In this document: positions 10,252 to 18,418 of the stretch, in pieces
Layout of the letters: each line of letters starts with the position of its first letter
Numbering within the stretch: the first letter of the stretch is position 1
Assembly (NCBI RefSeq): GCF_003008535.1
Contig: NZ_CP027666.1
Span: 1,240,001 to 1,304,000 of the forward strand
DNA length: 64,000 bases
Source: Ottowia oryzae
GTDB taxonomy: Bacteria; Pseudomonadota; Gammaproteobacteria; Burkholderiales; Burkholderiaceae_C
Direction of reading: 5' to 3'
Made by a program: the position numbers and the translations under genes
Notes under the pieces: generated by a model
The model's input: the letters and a program-made list of their open reading frames with translations, nothing else
Told to the model about the DNA's origin: nothing
Databases searched by the model: none

Positions 10252-10262
10252 GGAATCGGATC

Positions 10263-10694
10263 ATGGAACTCAATACCATCAAACCCGCCGAGGGTTCTAA
10301 GCGCCCGCGCCGTCGCGTCGGTCGCGGCATCGGCTCGGGTCTGGGCAAGACCGCCGGTCGTGGTCACAAAGGCCAGAAATCGCGTGCTGGTGGCTACCAC
10401 AAGGTCGGTTTTGAAGGCGGCCAGATGCCGCTGCAACGCCGTCTGCCCAAGCGCGGCTTCAAGTCCGCTTCGCTGAAATTCAACGCTGAAGTGACACTGT
10501 CGGATCTCGATCGCCTCGAAGTCGCTGAGATCGACGTCCTGACGCTCAAGAAGTCGGGCCTGGTGCGTGAAATCGCCAAAGTCGTCAAAGTCATCAAGTC
10601 GGGCGAACTCAAGCGCGCGGTCAAGCTGACTGGCGTGGGTGCGACGGCCGGTGCCAAGGCGGCTATCGAGGCTGCCGGCGGTTCGGTCGCCTGA
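10263..10694 (+). CDS. rplO: 50S ribosomal protein L15
   Basis: 143 residues: MELNTIKPAEGSKRPRRRVG, then the Gly-rich basic stretch GRGHKGQKSRAGG that threads into 23S rRNA. It lies 11 nt after rpmD and 40 nt before secY. Confidence 0.98.
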   Translation: MELNTIKPAEGSKRPRRRVGRGIGSGLGKTAGRGHKGQKSRAGGYHKVGFEGGQMPLQRRLPKRGFKSASLKFNAEVTLSDLDRLEVAEIDVLTLKKSGLVREIAKVVKVIKSGELKRAVKLTGVGATAGAKAAIEAAGGSVA

Positions 10695-10734
10695 TCGGCG
10701 CGTTGCAAAGACCTGATTTGAAGGTGATCCAGTA

Positions 10735-12054
10735 GTGGCCACGAGCGCAACGCAAATCGCGAAGACCGGCAAGTACGGCGACCTGCGTCGCCGTCTGGTG
10801 TTCTTGCTGCTCGCGCTGGTGGTGTACCGAATCGGCGCGCATATTCCCGTGCCCGGTATCAACCCCGACCAGCTGCGTCAGCTGTTCCAGGGGCAGCAAG
10901 GCGGCATCCTGAACCTGTTCAACATGTTCTCGGGTGGCGCGTTGTCGCGCTTCACGGTGTTTGCACTGGGGATCATGCCGTACATCTCGGCCTCGATCAT
11001 CATGCAGCTGATGACCTATGTCGTGCCAACCTTCGAGCAAATGAAGAAGGAAGGTGAGGCAGGTCGTCGCAAGATCACGCAGTACACCCGTTACGGCACG
11101 TTGGCGCTGGCCTTGTTCCAATCGTTCGGCATTGCCGTGGCATTGGAAGCGCAGCAAGGCTTGGTCATGAGTCCTGGCTGGGGCTTCCGCGTGACGGCGG
11201 TCGTCAGTCTGACGGCAGGAACGATGTTCCTGATGTGGCTGGGTGAGCAGATCACTGAGCGCGGGCTGGGCAACGGCATTTCGATCCTGATCTTCGCAGG
11301 TATTGCTGCGGGCCTGCCGAACGCGGTGGGCGGTTTGCTGGAACTGGTGCGCACCGGTGCTATGAGCATCATCGTGGCCTTGTTCATCGTTGTGCTCGTC
11401 GTGGCGGTGACGTACTTTGTGGTGTTCGTGGAACGCGGGCAGCGCAAGATACTGGTCAACTACGCCCGCCGGCAGGTCGGCAACAAGGTCTACGGTGGTC
11501 AGTCCTCGCATTTGCCGTTGAAGCTGAACATGGCTGGGGTGATTCCCCCGATCTTCGCTTCCTCCATCATCTTGCTGCCTGCCACTGTGGTGGGTTGGTT
11601 CAGCGCAGGTGATTCGATGCGTTGGCTCAAGGACATGGCGTCTGCTCTGACGCCTGGCCAGCCGATCTATGTGCTGCTGTACGCAACCGCCATCATCTTC
11701 TTCTGTTTCTTCTACACGGCGCTGGTGTTCAACAGCCGCGAGACAGCAGACAACCTGAAGAAGAGCGGCGCGTTCATCCCGGGCATTCGCCCAGGTGAGC
11801 AGACTGCCAAGTACATCGACAAGATCCTCATGCGGCTGACGCTGGCCGGTGCGATTTACATCACCGCCGTGTGTTTGTTGCCCGAGTTTCTGATCCTTCG
11901 CTACAACGTCCCGTTCTACTTCGGTGGTACGTCGCTGTTGATTCTGGTGGTGGTGACCATGGATTTCATGGCTCAGGTTCAGAACTACATGATGAGCCAG
12001 CAGTACGAGTCGCTGCTCAAGAAGGCCAACTTCAAAACGTCTCTGCCCGGCTGA
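10735..12054 (+). CDS. secY: Preprotein translocase subunit SecY
   Basis: Channel-forming subunit of the SecYEG translocon in the inner membrane. 439 residues from a GTG start at 10735. About ten transmembrane segments are evident, beginning with LVFLLLALVVYRIGAHIPVP. The second segment region IMPYISASIIMQL and the cytoplasmic ERGQRKILVNYARRQ loop, which contacts ribosome and SecA, are conserved. It lies 40 nt behind rplO, the standard position in the spc operon. No infA follows. Confidence 0.98.
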   Translation: MATSATQIAKTGKYGDLRRRLVFLLLALVVYRIGAHIPVPGINPDQLRQLFQGQQGGILNLFNMFSGGALSRFTVFALGIMPYISASIIMQLMTYVVPTFEQMKKEGEAGRRKITQYTRYGTLALALFQSFGIAVALEAQQGLVMSPGWGFRVTAVVSLTAGTMFLMWLGEQITERGLGNGISILIFAGIAAGLPNAVGGLLELVRTGAMSIIVALFIVVLVVAVTYFVVFVERGQRKILVNYARRQVGNKVYGGQSSHLPLKLNMAGVIPPIFASSIILLPATVVGWFSAGDSMRWLKDMASALTPGQPIYVLLYATAIIFFCFFYTALVFNSRETADNLKKSGAFIPGIRPGEQTAKYIDKILMRLTLAGAIYITAVCLLPEFLILRYNVPFYFGGTSLLILVVVTMDFMAQVQNYMMSQQYESLLKKANFKTSLPG

Positions 12055-12128
12055 CGGGTCGACACAGTCAAGGAAATCGGGCAAGAGACGGTAGGTCTCG
12101 GCACCCAAGAAAGTTTTAGGAGAGTGAA

Positions 12129-12242
12129 ATGAGAGTTTCAGCTTCGGTCAAGAAGATCTGCCGCAACTGCAAGATCATCCGCCGCAAAGGCGTGGTCCGC
12201 GTCATCTGCACCGACCCGCGCCACAAGCAGCGTCAGGGTTGA
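12129..12242 (+). CDS. rpmJ: 50S ribosomal protein L36 (zinc-binding form)
   Basis: A 37-residue gene: MRVSASVKKICRNCKIIRRK, continuing VVRVICTDPRHKQRQG. The CxxC, a later Cys and a His form the zinc ribbon of the C+ type L36. A TTTTAGGAGAG sequence supplies a strong ribosome-binding site. The 74-nt gap from secY is too small for infA, which sits here in many other bacteria. Confidence 0.97.
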   Translation: MRVSASVKKICRNCKIIRRKGVVRVICTDPRHKQRQG

Positions 12243-12282
12243 ACGCGCGCTGCCCGCACGATAGTTAACAGGATAAGAGCAC

Positions 12283-12648
12283 ATGGCACGTATTGCTGGT
12301 ATCAACATTCCGCCGCACAAGCACACCGAAATTGGCTTGACGGCTATCTTCGGCATCGGTCGTTCGCGCGCTCGCAAGATTTGTGAAGCCTGCGGCATTC
12401 CCTTCGACAAGAAAGTCAAGGACCTGACCGACGCCGACCAAGAAAAGCTGCGCGACCAGATCGGTCAGTTCATCATCGAAGGTGACCTGCGCCGTGAAAC
12501 CACGATGAACATCAAGCGCCTGATGGACATCGGCTGCTACCGTGGCTTCCGCCATCGCCGTGGTCTGCCCATGCGTGGCCAGCGTACGCGCACCAACGCC
12601 CGCACCCGTAAGGGCCCGCGCAAGGCAGCGCAGTCGCTCAAGAAATAA
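12283..12648 (+). CDS. rpsM: 30S ribosomal protein S13
   Basis: 121 residues: MARIAGINIPPHKHTEIGLT, a helix-two-turn-helix region and the basic tail MRGQRTRTNARTRKGPRK that contacts tRNA and 16S rRNA. First gene of the classical alpha operon. S4 is the repressor of this operon in E. coli, but its target pseudoknot was not recognised here. Confidence 0.98.
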   Translation: MARIAGINIPPHKHTEIGLTAIFGIGRSRARKICEACGIPFDKKVKDLTDADQEKLRDQIGQFIIEGDLRRETTMNIKRLMDIGCYRGFRHRRGLPMRGQRTRTNARTRKGPRKAAQSLKK

Positions 12649-12666
12649 TCAAGGAACTGCTGAACT

Positions 12667-13068
12667 ATGGCCAAAGCACCCTCCAACGCCGCCCAGCGCG
12701 TTCGCAAGAAGGTCCGCAAGAACATTGCAGACGGCATCGCGCACGTGCACGCGTCGTTCAACAACACCATCATCACCATCACCGACCGCCAAGGCAATGC
12801 CTTGTCTTGGGCATCTTCGGGCGGCCAGGGCTTCAAGGGCTCGCGCAAGTCGACGCCGTTCGCTGCGCAGGTCGCTTCGGAAGTGGCGGGTCGCGCTGCT
12901 GTGGATCAGGGCATCAAGAACCTGGACGTCGAGATCAAGGGCCCCGGCCCAGGTCGTGAGTCCTCGGTGCGTGCGCTGGCCGCTCTGGGTATCCGGATCA
13001 ATTCGATCTCGGACGTCACCCCGGTCCCGCACAACGGCTGCCGCCCGCAAAAGCGCCGCCGTATCTGA
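12667..13068 (+). CDS. rpsK: 30S ribosomal protein S11
   Basis: 133 residues with the S11 core (HVHASFNNTIITITDRQGN, then SVRALAALGIRINSI) and the C-terminal HNGCRPQKRRRI. It forms part of the 30S platform. It lies 18 nt after rpsM. Confidence 0.98.
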   Translation: MAKAPSNAAQRVRKKVRKNIADGIAHVHASFNNTIITITDRQGNALSWASSGGQGFKGSRKSTPFAAQVASEVAGRAAVDQGIKNLDVEIKGPGPGRESSVRALAALGIRINSISDVTPVPHNGCRPQKRRRI

Positions 13069-13124
13069 TACTTCGCTCTTTCAACTAAGCCCACCGCCGC
13101 AGCGGCAAGTGTCGCGCGCGGCTC

Positions 13125-13144
13125 CCATGGCGGTTTGGCCATGG
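13125..13144 (+). promoter_or_regulatory. Perfect hairpin between rpsK and rpsD
   Basis: CCATGGC (13125-13131), 6-nt loop, GCCATGG (13138-13144), ending 25 nt before the GTG of rpsD. No T-run follows, so it is not a terminator. It could influence rpsD translation; this is inference. Confidence 0.45.
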
Positions 13145-13169
13145 CAGATGACTAAGCAAGGAATTTCAA

Positions 13170-13793
13170 GTGGCACGTTATCTTGGCCCGAAGGCCAAAC
13201 TTTCCCGCCGTGAAGGCACCGACCTGTTCCTGAAGAGCGCACGCCGCTCCATCAGTGACAAGGCCAAGTTCGACACCAAGCCCGGTCAGCACGGCCGCAC
13301 CTCCGGCCAGCGCACGTCCGACTACGGTCTGCAGCTGCGCGAGAAGCAGAAGGTCAAGCGCATGTACGGCGTGCTTGAAAAGCAGTTCCGCCGCTACTTC
13401 GAAGAAGCCGATCGCCGCCGCGGCAACACCGGCGCCAACCTGCTGTCACTGCTTGAGTCCCGCCTGGACAACGTGGTGTACCGCATGGGCTTTGGCTCTA
13501 CTCGCGCCGAAGCGCGCCAGCTGGTGTCTCACAAGGCTGTGACGGTAAACGGCAAGCCCGTGAATATTCCGTCGTACATGGTCAAGACCGGTGACGTGGT
13601 TGCCGTGCGCGAGCAGTCGAAGAAGCAGAACCGCGTCGTCGAAGCGCTGCAACTGGCTGGCCAGGTGGGCTTCCCCGCATGGGTCGAAGTGAACGCCGAC
13701 AAGGTCGAAGGCACCTTCAAGAAGACGCCTGACCGCGACGAGTTCGGCGCCGACATCAACGAATCGCTGATCGTCGAACTGTATTCGCGCTGA
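13170..13793 (+). CDS. rpsD: 30S ribosomal protein S4
   Basis: 207 residues, GTG start at 13170 (MARYLGPKAKLSRREGTDLF). The S4 RNA-binding domain is present (LDNVVYRMGFGSTRAEARQ, then VNGKPVNIPSYMVK). S4 is a primary 16S rRNA binder, and in E. coli the alpha-operon repressor. It is separated from rpsK by 101 nt that contain a perfect hairpin, and from rpoA by 110 nt with another. Confidence 0.98.
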   Translation: MARYLGPKAKLSRREGTDLFLKSARRSISDKAKFDTKPGQHGRTSGQRTSDYGLQLREKQKVKRMYGVLEKQFRRYFEEADRRRGNTGANLLSLLESRLDNVVYRMGFGSTRAEARQLVSHKAVTVNGKPVNIPSYMVKTGDVVAVREQSKKQNRVVEALQLAGQVGFPAWVEVNADKVEGTFKKTPDRDEFGADINESLIVELYSR

Positions 13794-13823
13794 TTCTTGC
13801 TTTTTAGCGCCCTTTTTGTTCCG

Positions 13824-13842
13824 ACCCGCCTTCCAGGCGGGT
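13824..13842 (+). promoter_or_regulatory. Hairpin between rpsD and rpoA
   Basis: ACCCGCC (13824-13830), loop TTCCA, GGCGGGT (13836-13842). Only a weak T stretch follows, so attenuation or RNA processing is more likely than full termination. It lies 61 nt before rpoA. Confidence 0.45.
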
Positions 13843-13903
13843 TTGGTGCTTCACCAGCCTTACCGGTGTAACGAGCCGGGGGTATTGAGAGGAAGTCTAG
13901 AGA

Positions 13904-14902
13904 ATGCAAACCCAACTGCTGAAACCCAAAGCCATCAACGTCGAGCCGATCAGCGACAACAAGGCCAAGGTCACGCTGGAGCCGTTCGAGCGCGGCTATG
14001 GCCACACCCTGGGCAACGCGCTGCGCCGCGTGCTGCTGTCGTCGATGTTGGGTTACGCGCCCACCGAAGTCACCATTGCGGGCGTGCTGCACGAGTACTC
14101 GAGCATCGACGGCGTGCAAGAAGACGTGGTCAGCATTCTGCTGAACCTCAAAGGTGTGGTGTTCAAGCTGCACAACCGCGATGAAGTCACGCTGAGCCTG
14201 CGCAAGGATGGCGAAGGTGTCGTCACCGCTGCCGACATCCAGACGCCGCACGACGTCGAGATCATCAACCCTGAGCATGTGATTGCCAACCTGTCGCAAG
14301 GCGGTAAGCTGGACATGCAGATCAAGGTCGAGAAGGGCCGTGGCTACGTGCCTGGCACGCTGCGCCGCTACGCCGACGAGCCGACCAAGTCCATCGGCCG
14401 CATCGTGCTCGACGCTTCGTTCTCGCCCGTCAAGCGCGTGAGCTACGCCGTGGAGAACGCCCGCGTCGAGCAGCGTACCGACCTGGACAAGCTGGTCATG
14501 GAGATCGAGACCAACGGCGCCGTGACTGCGGAAGACGCGGTTCGCGCTTCGGCCAAGATCCTCGTGGAACAGCTGGCGGTGTTTGCGCAGCTCGAAGGCT
14601 CCGCCATCGAAGGTATCTTCGAACAATCGTCGCAACGCAGCAGCGGTGCGTCGAGCTTCGATCCGATCCTGTTGCGTCCTGTGGACGAGCTGGAACTGAC
14701 CGTGCGCTCGGCCAACTGCCTCAAGGCAGAGAACATCTATTACATCGGTGACCTGATCCAGCGCACCGAGAACGAGCTGCTGAAAACGCCGAACCTCGGC
14801 CGCAAGTCGCTCAACGAAATCAAGGAAGTGCTGGCTTCGCGCGGCTTGACGCTGGGCATGAAGCTTGAAAATTGGCCACCCACCGGCCTGGACAAGCGCT
14901 GA
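13904..14902 (+). CDS. rpoA: RNA polymerase alpha subunit
   Basis: 332 residues. The N-terminal assembly domain has FERGYGHTLGNALRRVLLSS; the C-terminal domain has LLRPVDELELTVRSANCLK and RTENELLKTPNLGRKSLNEI, which contact UP elements and activators. Preceded by GAGAGGAAG. A copy of the dispersed repeat begins 4 nt after its stop. Confidence 0.99.
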   Translation: MQTQLLKPKAINVEPISDNKAKVTLEPFERGYGHTLGNALRRVLLSSMLGYAPTEVTIAGVLHEYSSIDGVQEDVVSILLNLKGVVFKLHNRDEVTLSLRKDGEGVVTAADIQTPHDVEIINPEHVIANLSQGGKLDMQIKVEKGRGYVPGTLRRYADEPTKSIGRIVLDASFSPVKRVSYAVENARVEQRTDLDKLVMEIETNGAVTAEDAVRASAKILVEQLAVFAQLEGSAIEGIFEQSSQRSSGASSFDPILLRPVDELELTVRSANCLKAENIYYIGDLIQRTENELLKTPNLGRKSLNEIKEVLASRGLTLGMKLENWPPTGLDKR

Positions 14903-14906
14903 TTGA

Positions 14907-14963
14907 TCAAGTTGGCTGCTGGCGCCCGTCCATCAAGCGCCAATAGCTATGAAAAGCATAGTA
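14907..14963 (+). repeat. Dispersed two-hairpin repeat, copy 3 (rpoA-rplQ gap)
   Basis: TTGGCTGCTGGCGC, spacer CCGTCCATCAA, GCGCCAATAGCTAT, GAAAAGC, ATAGTA. It is inside the alpha operon, starting right after the rpoA stop. Confidence 0.85.
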
Positions 14964-14974
14964 TTCACGTGCAA

Positions 14975-14998
14975 GGGCCGTACCTGATACGGCGGCCC
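14975..14998 (+). promoter_or_regulatory. Hairpin upstream of rplQ
   Basis: GCCGTA (14977-14982), loop CCTGA, TACGGC (14988-14993), flanked by outer GG/CC pairs. It precedes rplQ by about 30 nt. Possible processing or attenuation site. Confidence 0.35.
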
Positions 14999-15029
14999 TC
15001 TTAATAAGCAACCGAAAGGAAAAAGCACC

Positions 15030-15416
15030 ATGCGTCACGGTCTCGGCCTTCGCAAACTCAACCGCACCAGCGCGCATCGCCAAGCGATGCTGCGCAACAT
15101 GATGAACTCGCTGCTGCAGCACGAAGCGATCAAGACCACGGTCCCCAAGGCCAAGGAACTGCGCCGCGTGGTGGAGCCGATGATCACGCTCGGCAAGACC
15201 GACACCGTGGCCAACCGCCGCCTGGCGTTTGCCCGTCTGCGTGACGACGCCAACGTGGCCAAGCTGTTCAACGACCTGGGCCCGCGCTTCAAGGCGCGTC
15301 CGGGCGGCTACACGCGCATCCTGAAAATGGGTTACCGCGTGGGCGACAACGCACCGATGGCTTTTGTTGAGCTGGTGGATCGCGTTGAAGCATCTGACGA
15401 AGACAAAGCAGAATAA
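15030..15416 (+). CDS. rplQ: 50S ribosomal protein L17
   Basis: 128 residues: MRHGLGLRKLNRTSAHRQAM, then the conserved NDLGPRFKARPGGYTRILKM. Last gene of the operon. Preceded by GAAAGGA. Its 3' end carries the likely promoter of the following tRNA gene. Confidence 0.98.
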   Translation: MRHGLGLRKLNRTSAHRQAMLRNMMNSLLQHEAIKTTVPKAKELRRVVEPMITLGKTDTVANRRLAFARLRDDANVAKLFNDLGPRFKARPGGYTRILKMGYRVGDNAPMAFVELVDRVEASDEDKAE

Positions 15417-15428
15417 CTCTGCTATACT
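15400..15428 (+). promoter_or_regulatory. Probable promoter of the initiator tRNA gene
   Basis: -10 TATACT at 15423-15428, 12 bp before the tRNA 5' end, with a -35-like AAGACA (4 of 6) at 15400-15405 and a 17-bp spacer. It overlaps the rplQ 3' end. Read-through from the ribosomal operon is also possible. Confidence 0.5.
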
Positions 15429-15439
15429 CACAGGCTTAC

Positions 15440-15516
<77 letters not shown>

Positions 15517-15525
15517 AGTTGCCTC

Positions 15526-15555
15526 AAAAAAGCCCACCAATCGGTGGGCTTTTTT
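15526..15555 (+). terminator. Rho-independent terminator after tRNA-fMet
   Basis: Stem GCCCACC (15532-15538) / GGTGGGC (15543-15549), loop AATC, flanked by six As and six Ts. Confidence 0.95.
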
Positions 15556-15641
15556 GTTGCCTATCTGGTCTTCGGGGAAAACGCGCTCGATTCGCGCTTA
15601 TGTGCTGGCAATGTCCGCAGCGGTCGTAGGCGCAGACATGC

Positions 15642-16142
15642 CTACCAGCCCTCTCGGCGCAGAACAAACGGGCTTTCCACGCTGGGCTTGCCATCGCGCG
15701 GCAGGGTTTGCCAGGTGCCGCGGATCTCGGCGCCACACTTGGCGGGCGTCAGCTGGCCGCTCCAGAACGCGTACAGGCTCTTGCCGTCCAGCGATTCATC
15801 GAGGTTGAACTCCCCCGCTTCGACATCGCCCGAGGCGATGGAGCGTTGCGTACCGTAGCGGAACTCGCCACGCAGGCTTTCGCTGAATTCGGGGTGTTGG
15901 CGCAGCGTCAATTGCCCTCGCTGGCCGGTGGCTATCAGCTCCAGCTCCCAAGTGCCGTACAACTGCGCTGAACGCAGCCGTGTGACGTCTGGGCATTCGG
16001 CGTCTGAAGCCAAACTGGCCGAACTGGTAGCAGGGCCGCTGGGCAGCGTGGTGGACGGGCTAGCGCAGCCCACCAACAGGCATAGCGCTGCTGCAAATGC
16101 GACGGCGACGGGCAAGCAGGGGGAAGTCATGGTGGAAGTCAC
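15642..16142 (-). CDS. Putative lipoprotein of unknown function
   Basis: 166 residues from a GTG that follows the helicase stop directly; an ATG four codons later (16130) is an equally good start. The hydrophobic N-terminus AVAFAAALCLLVGCAS ends in a lipobox (LVGC), predicting a lipid-anchored envelope protein. The rest contains YGTWELELIATGQRGQLTL and FNLDESLDGKSLYAFW, which suggest a small beta-rich domain. I do not recognise a family. It is cotranscribed behind the helicase gene on the minus strand, which says little about its job. Confidence 0.7.
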   Translation of the reverse strand: MTSTMTSPCLPVAVAFAAALCLLVGCASPSTTLPSGPATSSASLASDAECPDVTRLRSAQLYGTWELELIATGQRGQLTLRQHPEFSESLRGEFRYGTQRSIASGDVEAGEFNLDESLDGKSLYAFWSGQLTPAKCGAEIRGTWQTLPRDGKPSVESPFVLRREGW

Positions 16143-18203
16143 TCAGGGGGCAGTCGGTGGGGCGGCGTTCGCACTTTGGGCACGGCCCGCAAACTCCGCG
16201 CGCAGGGCGGCCAGCTTGGCCCGGGGGTCTTCGCGGACGGTCGCGCTGTTCAGCGCCATTTCGGCAATGAATCGGCTGGGCTGGGCGGGCACCAACTCAC
16301 GTGCCTTCTTGCGCCGCCGCGTCCAGCTGACGGCCAGGGTGCGCTGGGCCCGCGTGATGCCCACGTACATCAGGCGGCGCTCTTCCTCAATGCGGGCGGC
16401 CAGCGCGGCGGCGTCGCCATCGTCGTCGGGCCGGAACGGCAGCATGCCCTCCACCACGCCGGCCAGGATGACGTGCGGCCATTCCAGGCCCTTGGCGGCG
16501 TGTAGGGTCGACAGCGTCACCATGTTCGGGTCTTGCTCGCGCTCGTTCAGCGTGGAGATGAGCGACACGGTTTGTGCCACTTCCAGCAGGGAGCTCAGCT
16601 CACGGGGCGCGTTGGCGCCCGTGCCGTCTTCAATCTGCCCGCCGCATCGCCCGGCCATCCAGTCGCAGAACTCCAGCACGTTGGACCAGCGCGACGCAGC
16701 GACGGTCTCGCTGTCCTCGCCGTCGTACAGGTGCTGCTCGTAGCCGATGTCCTTCAGCCAATCGGCGAGGAAGGTGCGCGCCGCGTCTTGCCCCACGGCT
16801 TGCCCTGCGCGATACCGCAAGTCGTTGATTTCGCGGCCGAACTCCTGCAGGCTGCCCACCGCCCGCGCGGGCAGGGCGCTGCCCAGCGACTGAGCGAACA
16901 AGGCGCCAAACAAGGACAGGTGCGATCGGCTGGCAAAGTCGCCCAGCTGCGCCAGGCTTTGGTGGCCGATGCCGCGCTTGGGTGTGGTCACGGCGCGCAA
17001 GAAAGCCGGGTCGTCATCCTCATTGATCCACAGGCGCAGCCAGGCGCACAGATCCTTGATTTCGGCGCGGTCGAAGAAGCTTTGCCCGCCGGTGACTTTG
17101 TACGGTATCTGCGCGCGGCGCAGGGCCTGTTCCAGCACGCGCGCCTGGTGGTTGGCACGGTAGAGGATGGCGAAGTCGCGCCATTCCTTGTGCGGCGACG
17201 TTTGGCGCAAAGACAGGATGCGCGCTGCGGCCCGCTCCGCCTCGTGTTGTTCGTGGTCGCAGTCGACCACGCGCACGGGCTCGCCCTCGCCCAGCTCGGA
17301 ATACAGCGTTTTCGGGAACAGCTTCGGGTTGGGCCCGATCACGTTGTTGGCCGCCCGCAGGATGGCGCTGGTGGATCGGTAGTTTTGCTCCAGCTTGATG
17401 ACCCGCAGCGCAGGGTAGTCCTGCGGCAGGCGCTTCAAATTGTCTAGCGTGGCGCCGCGCCAGCCGTAGATGCTCTGGTCGTCGTCACCCACCGCCGTGA
17501 AGTTGCCGGCGCTGCCTACCAGAAGCTTCATCAACTCATACTGCGTGGCGTTGGTGTCCTGGTATTCATCCACCAGCGTATGGGCCAGTCGCGCTTGCCA
17601 CTTCTGCGCCAGAAGCTCATCTTTTCGTAGCATACGCAGCGGCAGACCGATAAGGTCGTCGAAGTCCACGCTCTGATAGGCGCTCAGGCGTTCTTCATAC
17701 CGCGCCATCAGCTCGGCCGTGTGGCGCTCGCTTTCGGACCTGGCCTGGGCCTGGGCCTCGGCGGCGGTCAGCCCGGCGTTTTTCCAGCGGCTGATGTTCC
17801 ATTGCCACTGGCGCGCGGTGGCGGCGTCGGTGGTGGCGCCGCAGTCCTTGATGAGCGAAAGCACGTCGTCGCTGTCGAGGATGCTGAACTGCGGCTTCAG
17901 CCCGGCGGCGGCACCATCCTCGCGCAGCAGGCGCACGCCCAGCGCGTGAAAGGTGCAGATCAGCACCTCGCCAGCGGCCTTGCCCACCAGACCGCGCGCG
18001 CGCTCGCGCATTTCGGTGGCGGCCTTGTTGGTGAACGTGATGGCGGCGATGCGCTTGGGCGCCACGCCGCATTCGATCAGCTTGGCAATCTTTTGCGTGA
18101 TGACCCGGGTTTTGCCGGAGCCGGCACCTGCCAGCACCAGGCAGGGGCCGCGTAAGTGGTTGACCGCGTCTTGCTGCGCGAGGTTGAGACCGGAAGAAGA
18201 CAA
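16143..18203 (-). CDS. rep: ATP-dependent DNA helicase Rep/UvrD type
   Basis: Superfamily 1 3'-5' DNA helicase, 686 residues, close to the length of E. coli Rep. The motifs are complete: Walker A AGAGSGKTRVIT (about residues 26-37), FTNKAATEM, DEYQDTNATQYELM (motif II), GDDDQSIYGWRGA (III), EQNYRST (IV), VTLSTLHAAKGLEW (V) and MYVGITRAQ (VI). The N-terminus (LNLAQQDAVNHLRGPCLVLA) matches Rep better than UvrD. Rep clears proteins ahead of replication forks. The start appears to be TTG at 18203. A lipoprotein gene follows without a gap. Confidence 0.92.
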   Translation of the reverse strand: MSSSGLNLAQQDAVNHLRGPCLVLAGAGSGKTRVITQKIAKLIECGVAPKRIAAITFTNKAATEMRERARGLVGKAAGEVLICTFHALGVRLLREDGAAAGLKPQFSILDSDDVLSLIKDCGATTDAATARQWQWNISRWKNAGLTAAEAQAQARSESERHTAELMARYEERLSAYQSVDFDDLIGLPLRMLRKDELLAQKWQARLAHTLVDEYQDTNATQYELMKLLVGSAGNFTAVGDDDQSIYGWRGATLDNLKRLPQDYPALRVIKLEQNYRSTSAILRAANNVIGPNPKLFPKTLYSELGEGEPVRVVDCDHEQHEAERAAARILSLRQTSPHKEWRDFAILYRANHQARVLEQALRRAQIPYKVTGGQSFFDRAEIKDLCAWLRLWINEDDDPAFLRAVTTPKRGIGHQSLAQLGDFASRSHLSLFGALFAQSLGSALPARAVGSLQEFGREINDLRYRAGQAVGQDAARTFLADWLKDIGYEQHLYDGEDSETVAASRWSNVLEFCDWMAGRCGGQIEDGTGANAPRELSSLLEVAQTVSLISTLNEREQDPNMVTLSTLHAAKGLEWPHVILAGVVEGMLPFRPDDDGDAAALAARIEEERRLMYVGITRAQRTLAVSWTRRRKKARELVPAQPSRFIAEMALNSATVREDPRAKLAALRAEFAGRAQSANAAPPTAP

Positions 18204-18418
18204 GGAAATGCGCCGACCAAATCGTCAATCTTAGCCTGCATGTGGCGCGCCGCACCCGTACACATCCGTATGCGAAATGCGTCACGAACGCGCGGAATTG
18301 AGGTCATTCGATGTAATCCGAATTGGGCGATCTGCGTTCCAATCAATGCGCCGTTCGGCCCCTCAGCCTGCAGGCGCACCGGAGCGAACGTACAACGCGA
18401 CAAAAGGGACACACCAAA

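Noticed and set aside
15927..15950. GGCTATCAGCTCCAGC in the lipoprotein gene as another dispersed repeat
   Set aside because: Only a short resemblance to the right arm; no left arm and no second hairpin with the 7-nt loop.
18323..18418. Upstream in-frame start for the chalcone-isomerase-like gene
   Set aside because: It would place 32 polar residues before a clear signal peptide; the ATG at 18419 fits export.
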